8,009 bases of DNA from DASZGI01 sp035938995. Its GTDB lineage: Bacteria > Actinomycetota > Actinomycetes > Streptomycetales > Catenulisporaceae. Of this stretch, positions 1 through 6,197 are shown piece by piece (position 1 is the stretch's first letter; each line of letters starts with the position of its first letter). A program made the position numbers and the translations under genes. Where the stretch lies: positions 1 to 8,009 of the forward strand of contig NZ_DASZGI010000268.1 in NCBI RefSeq assembly GCF_035938995.1, given 5' to 3'. Below the pieces are notes generated by a model. That model saw nothing but the letters and a program-made list of their open reading frames with translations, was not told where the DNA came from and did not search any database.

Positions 1-905
<905 letters not shown>

Positions 906-970
906 GGTTCCTTCGCCTCCGTGTCTGTGTGTCCGCGGTCTCGGGGCCGCCGGTTGGAGTTGCGACAAGG

Positions 971-993
971 ACGTTACCGGCCACCGCCGACAA
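971..993 (-). promoter_or_regulatory. RecA-NDp (PafBC-type) DNA-damage promoter of recA
   Basis: On the minus strand this reads TTGTCGGCG, then eight bases, then TAACGT. The published actinobacterial RecA-NDp consensus, the LexA/RecA-independent damage promoter activated by PafBC in mycobacteria, is TTGTCRGTG-N8-TANNNT. The match is 8 of 9 bases in the upstream box, with exact 8-base spacing and a full -10 pattern. A transcript would start near 964, giving a leader of about 60 bases before the recA ATG. Regulation by PafBC is inferred from the motif only. Confidence 0.82.
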
Positions 994-1121
994 CACCGCC
1001 GCACCAGAACGCGAACCCGCCTCAGCGGCAACTGTGTCATGTCGCGAAGCCCGTCGGCAGGGAAATACCGAAAAATCCCGGCAAAACCGGCCTGATCGAC
1101 CCTCAAGCGCGACGCGCTCTA

Positions 1122-1133
1122 GAACTCTCGTTC
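1122..1133 (-). promoter_or_regulatory. LexA (SOS) box upstream of recA
   Basis: The site is a perfect GAAC-N4-GTTC (GAACTCTCGTTC on the plus strand, GAACGAGAGTTC toward recA). On the recA strand it is preceded by TC, so it reads TCGAAC-N4-GTTC, close to the mycobacterial/Streptomyces SOS box. It lies about 217 bases upstream of the recA start, so it would control a distal, longer transcript, as with the two-promoter recA arrangement known in mycobacteria. Confidence 0.8.
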
Positions 1134-1225
1134 GAATTCTAACCCGCTCGGCCTGGCGAAGTGGCCCCGACACGCAACTTCGTTCGACCCGCTCAGTCCG
1201 ACAATCCGATCGTCACCGCCCATGC

Positions 1226-1425
1226 CCACCCTTCTCTCCCTCCACGCTCCTCCCACCTCCCCCGAAATACTCCGCTTCCCAGTCCTCACTTACCGACCCG
1301 CCGATGCCCCACCTGACCGCCCCCACCAGCGCGTCCCTTCATCCTCCCCTCTCGCTACGCCGCCCCCAGCCAGCACCGCCATCCCGCACCCATCCGCCAT
1401 CCGTCACCGCAAAGCCGCCACACTG
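1226..1425. other. C/T-rich noncoding tract between recA and the CtaG-like gene
   Basis: The plus strand is dominated by C and T, with C-rich words such as CTCCCTCCACGCTCC and CACCTCCCCC. ORFs running through it have low-complexity Pro/Ser/Thr translations and no recognisable domain, so I treat it as noncoding. In texture it resembles the larger pyrimidine tract downstream of the same gene. No RNA gene or terminator is evident here. Confidence 0.5.
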
Positions 1426-1459
1426 ACCCCCGCCGTGCACCGGACGCGGCGCGATTGCC

Positions 1460-1465
1460 TACGAT
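1460..1465 (+). promoter_or_regulatory. Possible -10 element of the CtaG-like gene
   Basis: TACGAT fits the actinobacterial TANNNT -10 pattern and lies 38 bases upstream of the ATG at 1504. Transcription would start near 1472 and give a leader of about 30 bases carrying GAGGTG. No convincing -35 box is seen (the bases at the right distance read GTGCAC-like). Tentative. Confidence 0.4.
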
Positions 1466-1503
1466 GTGCCACGGGACAGGTAAGACTACGAGGTGATGAG
1501 CGC

Positions 1504-2541
1504 ATGACAACCGGAATCTCCGGATTCGGCTCACACATGATCATCAGCGCCTACTCCGGCCCGCCCGCACTCCAGAACTCCGCCTACGCCACGCAGTGGA
1601 CGTTCAACCCGTGGGTAGTGGGCACCGCGGTCGTCGCTGCGGGCCTGTACCTCATTGGCGTCCAGCGGCACAAAGCGCGCGGAGGCGAATGGCGAGCGAG
1701 CCAGACCGGGCTCTTCTTCGCCGGCCTCGCCCTGTTCGTGTTCGTCAACGTCTCGTTCCTCGGCGCCTATGAGCGGATCCTGTTCTGGCCCCGGGCCGTC
1801 CAGAACACGCTCCTGATGATGGTCGTGCCGATGCTCTTCGCCTTGGGTGCGCCCCTGACGCTTCTCCTCGAGAACACGTCAGAAAGCGCAAGCGCGCGCA
1901 TTACGGCGATCATCCGGAGCGGCCCCGCGAGGTTCCTCGCCTTCCCGGCGACCGTGTCGGCCGTGTTCCTGAGCACGCCGTTCCTGGTGTACCTCTCGCC
2001 ATGGTTCCAGGCCGCCATGCGCAGCGACCTCCAGAACGAGATCCTCAGGTTCACCCTCGTAGTAGTCGGTTACTACTACTACTGGATGCGGCTGCGCATC
2101 GATCCAGTACCGCACGAGTACCCGCACATGGTGTCCGTCTGGATCACATTCGCCGAAGCGGTGACCGACGGCGGGCTCGGCATCATCCTCATGTGGGGCA
2201 GCTACACCGTCGCGCTCGACTACTACACCCACCTCGCGCGCCCCTGGGGCATGACCTTCCACCAGGACCAGCTGATCGGGGGCGGGGCGATCTGGGTTCT
2301 CGGCGACCTTGCCGGCCTGCCGTTCATTGGAGCGCTCTGGCGGCGCATGTTCCGCGAAGACCGCCAAGAAGCCGCGGTCATCGACGCCGAACTCGACGTA
2401 CTCGAGGTCGAACAACACGCTCCCACAGCCCAGGCCGACGAGGGCGAAGAACTCCCCGAAGGCCACCTGCGCCCCTGGTGGGAAACCGACCCCGTGCTCA
2501 GCAGACGCTTCGGCCTAGCCGCACCAGAAGACGACTCCTGA
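1504..2541 (+). CDS. CtaG-like integral membrane protein (cytochrome c oxidase assembly family)
   Basis: The 345-residue product starts MTTGISGFGS. The ATG is chosen because GAGGTG (1490-1495) lies eight bases upstream and because everything N-terminal to it in this frame is low-complexity. About seven hydrophobic helices are visible: residues 36-53, 68-88, 99-123, 144-165, 182-197, 210-230 and 256-278. LLMMVVPMLFALGAPLTLLL and the late HQDQLIGGGAIWVLGDLAG segment are typical of the caa3-type CtaG family (Pfam CtaG), which in Bacillus subtilis is needed to form the caa3 oxidase. The acidic tail (290-345) is probably cytoplasmic. Unusual: where family members usually carry HMVQH before LLMM, this protein reads RAVQN (97-101), and the later helix-5 histidine position reads R182 before a YYYYW run. 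It may therefore be a divergent paralogue with another role. No oxidase subunit gene is nearby. Confidence 0.8.
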   Translation: MTTGISGFGSHMIISAYSGPPALQNSAYATQWTFNPWVVGTAVVAAGLYLIGVQRHKARGGEWRASQTGLFFAGLALFVFVNVSFLGAYERILFWPRAVQNTLLMMVVPMLFALGAPLTLLLENTSESASARITAIIRSGPARFLAFPATVSAVFLSTPFLVYLSPWFQAAMRSDLQNEILRFTLVVVGYYYYWMRLRIDPVPHEYPHMVSVWITFAEAVTDGGLGIILMWGSYTVALDYYTHLARPWGMTFHQDQLIGGGAIWVLGDLAGLPFIGALWRRMFREDRQEAAVIDAELDVLEVEQHAPTAQADEGEELPEGHLRPWWETDPVLSRRFGLAAPEDDS

Positions 2542-2664
2542 ATCCGCGACGCGCCAGCGACGAACCGAACCAGCGCCGGGCTGAGCCGGCCGCGCCACTA
2601 GCCAAGCGCCTCGCGCGCTGCCACAAACAACATGCTGCGGTTCCTGCCGGACAGCTCCAAATGC
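2542..2664. other. Noncoding spacer after the CtaG-like gene
   Basis: The only structure I find is a weak 5-bp hairpin, GCCGG (2575-2579) with CCGGC (2586-2590) around a 6-base loop. It could act as a poor terminator but has no T-tract. No gene is supported here. Confidence 0.35.
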
Positions 2665-2800
2665 CGCCACCCCCTCTCCCACGTCGCCACGTCTCCGCCC
2701 CCGCTTACCTGCTTCTCCGTTCCTCGTCTCCCCTCCCCGCTTCCCGCTCTCTCTACTTCTCCCCTCTCCGCCTTCTACTCGCCTCTCTGCTTCTCCTCTT

Positions 2801-3057
2801 CCACCGCTCCATTCCTTACCCTCCCCACCACTTCCGCCCCGCCTCTCACCCACCGCCCCACTCCTCGCCCTCCACCGCTCCATTTCTCACCCCCTCTGCT
2901 CCCGCCCCCGCCCCTCCACTCCTTGCCTTCCACCGCTTAGCTTCTTACCCTCCCACCACTCCCGCCCCGCCTCTCACCCGCCTCCCCACTCCTCGCCCTC
3001 CACCACTCCGCTTCTCACCCCTTCTGCGCCCGCCCCGCCACTTAACTGCTCCCCGTC
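2801..3057. repeat. Dimeric tandem repeat, period about 128-129 bases (A-B-A'-B')
   Basis: The landmark CCACC(G/A)CT..C..T(C/T)ACC recurs at 2801, 2872, 2930 and 3000, giving intervals of 71, 58 and 70 bases. Every second unit matches best. For example, TTACCCTCC occurs at 2816 and 2945, CTCTCACCC at 2843 and 2971, and ACTCCTCGCCCTCCACC at 2860 and 2988. This is a two-level repeat in which a roughly 64-base ancestral unit duplicated, diverged into A (70-71) and B (58), and the AB pair then duplicated. The last B copy decays after about 3040. Confidence 0.72.
2890..2914 (-). other. Canonical G-quadruplex motif on the minus strand
   Basis: On the minus strand four G-runs of lengths 4, 5, 3 and 5 are separated by loops of 1, 1 and 6 bases, which satisfies the standard G3+N1-7 rule. 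Two single-base loops predict a stable parallel fold. The motif would be in the non-transcribed strand for plus-strand read-through from the CtaG-like gene, a layout that can favour R-loops. Formation in vivo is inference. Confidence 0.6.
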
Positions 3058-3125
3058 TTCGATTCCGCCCTCACCCGCTGCGCCGCCTCCCGAATTTTCC
3101 CTTCTCGAACCTTTCACCGCCCGCC

Positions 3126-3305
3126 ATCCATTTCCTCAAACACGATTATCAGCTAAATAACTCTTCCAGCCTCCGCAAAAGAGCGTAGAAAAATACGTCA
3201 TTTTGGGGATTCGGTGCTTGGCAATTCCTGGAATCGTGATCTGCGTCGCGCTGAAACTCACGGGAGACGCCCGCGGCAGCGACGACGAGATCAAGGAGGC
3301 CAACC
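3126..3305 (+). other. Leader region of the Ig-like secreted protein gene
   Basis: The sequence shifts abruptly from C/T-rich to locally AT-rich (about 3136-3205), which is unusual for this genome and the likeliest place for a promoter. I cannot pick a convincing -35/-10 pair. An 11-base palindrome, ATTCC-T-GGAAT, lies at 3224-3234 and could be a protein-binding site. A strong ribosome-binding site, AAGGAGG at 3293-3299, ends six bases before the ATG at 3306. Confidence 0.4.
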
Positions 3306-3830
3306 ATGTCCCGTGCGTTCACCCGAGCCCTGGTCATCTCGACGATCAGCGGCATTGCTGTCGCCCCCGCGATCGCGTTCGCGGCGGGCAGCGGCTCGAA
3401 CGCCCCGGCCCCGACCGTGACCACGCTGATCGCGCCCAATGGCGACCCGAGCGGCCACGGCTTCACGCTCACCGCACGGGTGGCGCCGTCGACTGCTACT
3501 GGGAACTCGGCGAGGCACGCGGAGTCCGAGGTCACAGACTCGAAGGCCGGCAAGGGGAAGAAGGGCGGCACTACCGGCAGAAAGGGCACCGGCAGGAAGG
3601 GCAAGGGCAAGAGCTCCGGAAAGGGGCACAGCCAGCGCCACAGCGCTGAAACGGGATCGGTGACTTTCGTCATCGACGGGAAGTCGCTCAAGCCCGTCCC
3701 GTTGGCGCGGGGCCGAGCCGCCGAGAAGATCGACCTGCCGCCGGGCAACCACACGGCAGCAGCGTCCTACAGCGGCGACAACAACTACCGTGCCAGCCAG
3801 TCCGCACCGATCAGCTTCACCGTGAAGTAA
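3306..3830 (+). CDS. Secreted Ig-like (Big_3_5 type) protein with Lys/Gly-rich insert
   Basis: The 174-residue product starts after a strong AAGGAGG. Residues 1-27 form a Sec signal peptide: basic MSRAFTR, a hydrophobic core, and an AFA/A-type cleavage site near 25-28. The mature protein is one bacterial Ig-like domain: PTVTTLIAPNGDPSGHGFTL at 36-55, GSVTFVIDG at 117-125, LPPGNHTAAASYSGDNNY at 144-161, and a final ISFTVK strand, all typical of the Ig_3-like repeats in actinobacterial surface proteins. Between the first strands and GSVTF is an insert of about 45 residues (69-113) rich in Lys, Gly, Arg, Ser and His, including the tandem pentapeptide TGRKG-TGRKG. The insert would give the exported protein a strong positive charge. 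There is no LPXTG motif, lipobox or transmembrane anchor, so it is probably released or bound electrostatically to the wall. Function unknown. Confidence 0.85.
   Translation: MSRAFTRALVISTISGIAVAPAIAFAAGSGSNAPAPTVTTLIAPNGDPSGHGFTLTARVAPSTATGNSARHAESEVTDSKAGKGKKGGTTGRKGTGRKGKGKSSGKGHSQRHSAETGSVTFVIDGKSLKPVPLARGRAAEKIDLPPGNHTAAASYSGDNNYRASQSAPISFTVK
3573..3602 (+). repeat. 15-base tandem duplication inside the basic insert
   Basis: ACCGGCAGAAAGGGC (3573-3587) is followed directly by ACCGGCAGGAAGGGC (3588-3602), differing at one base, and then by AAGGGCAAG. Each copy encodes TGRKG. This looks like in-frame slippage that lengthened the Lys/Gly linker. Confidence 0.8.
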
Positions 3831-3840
3831 CCATCGACCC

Positions 3841-3867
3841 GCTGGGGCCCATCATTTGCGCCCCAGC
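3841..3867 (+). terminator. Hairpin terminator after the Ig-like gene
   Basis: GCTGGGGC (3841-3848) pairs perfectly with GCCCCAGC (3860-3867) around an 11-base loop, starting ten bases after the TAA stop. There is no T-tract, which is common for actinobacterial terminators. Read-through would continue into the structured RNA beginning at 3914. Confidence 0.6.
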
Positions 3868-3913
3868 CCTGAGACAGCCTGCATGGGGTGGGACGGCCGC
3901 TCATCTTGCGCAG

Positions 3914-4158
3914 GCGGCTCAAAGCGCGTCAGCCGGAAGAATCCGGCGCCGGAGGCAGCAACGCCTCCGGCCCCCGAAAGGGGGTACGCGGGGAACCGGG
4001 AATCTGACACAACCCGGTTCTCTACCGCGGGGGCACCGGTGGAGCGGGAGGCGAACCAACCTCCCGAGGGGTCCCCCTCCACCAAGGGTCCGCCGACCCG
4101 GGTGACGCCAGTCGGCGGGCAAGACCGGATAACTCCGGCTGACGCGCGAAAGAGCCGC
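3914..4158 (+). ncRNA. Candidate structured RNA of unrecognised class, multibranched, about 245 nt
   Basis: A long closing stem spans the element: 3914-3920 with 4152-4158 (7 bp); internal loop AAA/GAAA; 3924-3937 with 4134-4147 (14 perfect bp); internal loop AGAA/UAAC; 3942-3946 with 4125-4129 (5 bp). Inside are P2 3948-3956/3963-3971 (loop AGCAAC), P3 3972-3975/3980-3983 with a GAAA tetraloop, P4 3987-3991/4025-4029 plus 3993-4000/4013-4020, P5 4038-4044/4077-4083 plus 4045-4051/4060-4066 with a 10-base bulge, and P6 4088-4097/4111-4120. Unpaired bases are A-rich on the plus strand (about 27 of 45 in the main loops) in a GC-rich genome, and the tetraloop is GNRA only on this strand; both favour plus-strand RNA. 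A terminator stem directly abuts the 3' end. No downstream plus-strand gene is close (next starts at 6212), so a cis riboswitch is unlikely; a stable 3' UTR or independent ncRNA fits better. No match to riboswitch, tmRNA, SRP, 6S or RNase P cores that I know. No clear own promoter. Confidence 0.62.
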
Positions 4159-4191
4159 GTGTCGGTCCCGGCCATGGACGGGACCGACACG
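4158..4191. terminator. Strong bidirectional hairpin terminator
   Basis: CGTGTCGGTCCC (4158-4169) pairs perfectly over 12 bp with GGGACCGACACG (4180-4191) around a 10-base loop. It directly follows the structured RNA on the plus strand and lies about 23 bases beyond the guaB1 stop codon on the minus strand, so it can end both convergent transcripts. No T-tract is present on either side apart from a short CTTT on the minus side. Confidence 0.75.
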
Positions 4192-4213
4192 TCTTCGGCA
4201 TGCCCAAAAACTG

Positions 4214-5650
4214 TCACCAGCTCGTATGAAGCGGCTTGCCTTCGGTATAACCAGCCGCGCTCTGGATTCCGACCACGACCCGTTCATGGAATTCTTCAAT
4301 CGACCGCGCACCCGCATAGGTGAACGACGACCGGACCCCCGCGACGATCGAGTCGATCAGATCCTCGACGCCCGGCCGCTGCGGATCGAGGTACATCCTG
4401 GAGGACGAGATGCCCTCCTCGAAAATCGCCTTTCTCGCTTGTTCGAACGGCGAATCATCCGCAGTACGAAGCTTCACCGCGCGTGCCGATGCCATTCCGA
4501 AATTCTCTTTGAACAGCTTCCCGGCGCCGTCGCTCTGAAGATCTCCCGGCGACTCATACGTCCCAGCGAACCAGGACCCGATCATGACGTTCGACGCTCC
4601 CGCCGCCAAGGCCAACGCGACGTCACGCGGGTGTCGCACGCCGCCGTCGGCCCATACGTGCTTTCCAAGCCTGCGGGCCTCGGCCGAGCATTCGAGCACC
4701 GCGGAGAATTGCGGTCGGCCGACGCCAGTCATCATCCGAGTCGTGCACATCGCGCCAGGTCCGACACCCACCTTGATGATGTCCGCGCCGGCGGCCACGA
4801 GATCGCGGACGCCTTGCGCCGAGACGACGTTCCCCGCCGCCACAGGCACTTGCGGATCCAGTCCTCGGACAGACTTCAGGGCAGCGATCATCTTTTCCTG
4901 ATGGCCGTGTGCCGTGTCGACGACCAACACGTCCACGCCGGCCTCGAGAAGCGCCTTCGCTCGGCCTGCGACGTCGCCGTTAATACCGATCGCGGCTGCA
5001 ACCCGCAGTTGTCCCAAGGTGTCTACCGCAGGCTCATACAGCGTCGCCCGCAGCGATGCTTGACGGGTAAGCAGTCCGGCAAGCCGACCGTCCTGGTCGA
5101 CGATCGGCGCCAGACGGTGGTGGCCCTTACTGAGGCGATTGAACGCTTCCTCGGGCTCGATTCCGGCCGGAACCGTGAGCAGATCACGGGACATGACCTG
5201 CCCTACTTGGGTGAACCTGTCTACCGCCTGGCAGTCAGCGTCGGTGACGACGCCCACCGGCCGACCGTCGACCACGACGACAGCAGCACCGTGCGCCCGC
5301 TTGGGGAGCAGGTTGAGGAGGTCTCCGACCGTATCGGTTGGCCGCACCGTGATCGGAGTGTCATAGACCACGTGCCGCGTCTTGACCCAGTTGATCACGC
5401 TCGTAACGACGTCCAGCGGGATGTCCTGCGGGAGGACGGCGAGGCCACCTCGCCTTGCGACTGTCTCGGCCATGCGTCGGCCGGCAACAGCGGTCATATT
5501 GGCGACGACGATCGGGATCGTGGTGCCCGAGCTGTCAAGGGTCCTCAGGTCTACGCCGAGCCTGGAGCCGACGTCAGAGCGTGCCGGGACCATAAAGACG
5601 TCGTCATAGGTCAAGTCGTACTGAGGGATCAGATCATTCAGAAATCGCAC
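4214..5650 (-). CDS. guaB1: GuaB1-family IMP dehydrogenase-related protein, probable GMP reductase with CBS domains
   Basis: The 478-residue product is a TIM-barrel enzyme of the IMPDH/GMP reductase family. After LTYDDVFMVPARSDVGSRLG (13-32) comes a pair of CBS domains at about 95-205, inserted in the barrel. The nucleotide-binding and catalytic part follows: VDTAHGH (244-250), AAGNV (271-275), the catalytic loop GPGAMCTTRMMTGVGRPQ (298-314) with Cys302, DGGVRHPRD (335-343) and a phosphate-binding IGSW segment (357-360). The mobile flap has KENFGMASA instead of the YRGMGS of true IMPDHs. The mycobacterial GuaB1 homologue was shown to be a GMP reductase (GMP to IMP with NADPH) tuned by purine nucleotides at its CBS domains; I infer the same here. 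The start is GTG; a TAG stop lies in frame upstream and there is no Shine-Dalgarno. A -10 hexamer eight bases before GTG points to a leaderless mRNA. Alternative: a degenerate IMPDH. Confidence 0.92.
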   Translation of the reverse strand: MRFLNDLIPQYDLTYDDVFMVPARSDVGSRLGVDLRTLDSSGTTIPIVVANMTAVAGRRMAETVARRGGLAVLPQDIPLDVVTSVINWVKTRHVVYDTPITVRPTDTVGDLLNLLPKRAHGAAVVVVDGRPVGVVTDADCQAVDRFTQVGQVMSRDLLTVPAGIEPEEAFNRLSKGHHRLAPIVDQDGRLAGLLTRQASLRATLYEPAVDTLGQLRVAAAIGINGDVAGRAKALLEAGVDVLVVDTAHGHQEKMIAALKSVRGLDPQVPVAAGNVVSAQGVRDLVAAGADIIKVGVGPGAMCTTRMMTGVGRPQFSAVLECSAEARRLGKHVWADGGVRHPRDVALALAAGASNVMIGSWFAGTYESPGDLQSDGAGKLFKENFGMASARAVKLRTADDSPFEQARKAIFEEGISSSRMYLDPQRPGVEDLIDSIVAGVRSSFTYAGARSIEEFHERVVVGIQSAAGYTEGKPLHTSW

Positions 5651-5658
5651 GTAACGGC

Positions 5659-5664
5659 ATACTA
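5659..5664 (-). promoter_or_regulatory. -10 element of guaB1, leaderless
   Basis: TAGTAT on the minus strand matches TANNNT and ends eight bases before the GTG at 5650, so transcription should start at or next to the start codon. No Shine-Dalgarno exists in the short gap. A -35 box is not obvious. Confidence 0.55.
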
Positions 5665-6197
5665 CCGGCTACGACGATGAAACCTGGGGACGCCCAAAAG
5701 GATCGTCCTGACCAGGGATTTGTATGACCGCTTGAGCTGCGCGGCCGACTGCGCTGGCGCCCGGGGTATCGAACGAATCTGCGAGCGGCTGGCGGCTTGG
5801 TTGTGACGGATCGAACGCTCGACGCCCTGCTGGACGGCGCTAGAAGCCCGTCTTGCGGAGCCACGGCACTGAAAACGGCCCGTCACCAGGAAAACTGGGC
5901 TGTCCACGAAGGCTGCGGCACCGTGATCGTGCCAGTTCCACCGATCCGGTCAGGTCCAGCACACCGGGACGGGAGCGACCCATCCCGTGAGGCGACTGAG
6001 AACCCCGTGGTCCATGATCTCGTCGAATTGGCGATGGTTCTCAGCGGGTCAGGCCCACACGGTCGAGGAAGCCGAGACGGCCACGGGATCTCACGCCGGA
6101 ATCTCGCGGCGAGTTCGCCCGCTGCGAGAGCCCCGAAGTCGCAGCTTCGGAGTGAGCTGCCGGATCACCGCGCAGTACACCCGCCGCTGGGTCGCTT
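5665..6197. other. Gene-poor interval between guaB1 and the HEAT-repeat gene
   Basis: No ORF here has a recognisable product, a start signal and a convincing composition. Fragments look protein-like but are broken. One plus-strand frame at 5681-5803 reads TPKRIVLTRDLYDRLSCAAD and continues to ERICERLAAWL before a stop, with a possible continuation in another frame (DRTLDALLDGARS, about 5809-5847). A minus-strand piece around 5950-6045 reads HRQFDEIMDHGVLSRLTGW. These could be remnants of a decayed gene. Also present are a 9-bp inverted repeat (5996-6004/6036-6044) and a 6-bp hairpin (6133-6138/6145-6150). I find no tRNA or insertion-sequence ends. Confidence 0.4.

Larger units (their letters stand above)
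2665..3125. repeat. Long polypyrimidine (plus) / polypurine (minus) low-complexity tract
   Basis: For about 460 bases the plus strand is overwhelmingly C and T with few purines, built of degenerate words such as CTTCTC, CCTCCAC, CCGCC and CACTCC. Long open frames cross it on both strands only because CT-rich DNA contains almost no stop codons; their translations are Pro/Ser/Leu or Gly/Glu/Arg repeats without a domain. The tract contains an ordered tandem repeat (2801-3057) and a G-quadruplex motif (2890-2914, minus). Possible roles are transcription roadblock or termination, DNA structure, or simple slippage expansion; none can be decided from the sequence. Confidence 0.75.

Noticed and set aside
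2515..2883. Minus-strand Gly/Glu/Arg-rich frame
   Set aside because: It is a product of the polypurine strand, with no start signal, domain or conserved character.
2801..3057. CRISPR array
   Set aside because: The repeats are long, degenerate and directly adjacent with no unique spacers, and there are no cas genes.
2001..3188. Plus-strand open frame of 395 codons running from the CtaG-like gene through the pyrimidine tract
   Set aside because: Its first part is out of frame inside the CtaG-like gene and the rest is Pro/Ser/Leu low complexity; CT-rich DNA lacks stop codons by composition.
3914..4158. Interpretation of the structured element as a MITE with 24-25 base terminal inverted repeats
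   Set aside because: Mismatches are confined to A-rich internal-loop positions rather than scattered, no target-site duplication is seen, and the interior is filled with nested hairpins and a GNRA loop, which fits RNA better. Not fully excluded without a copy-number search.
3914..4158. Interpretation as a c-di-AMP (ydaO), T-box, cobalamin, SAM, tmRNA, SRP or 6S RNA
   Set aside because: None of the core sequences I know for these classes is present, and there is no suitable downstream plus-strand gene.
4226..5680. 484-codon plus-strand frame opposite guaB1
   Set aside because: It is an antisense shadow; the minus strand carries full IMPDH/GMP-reductase motifs and CBS domains.
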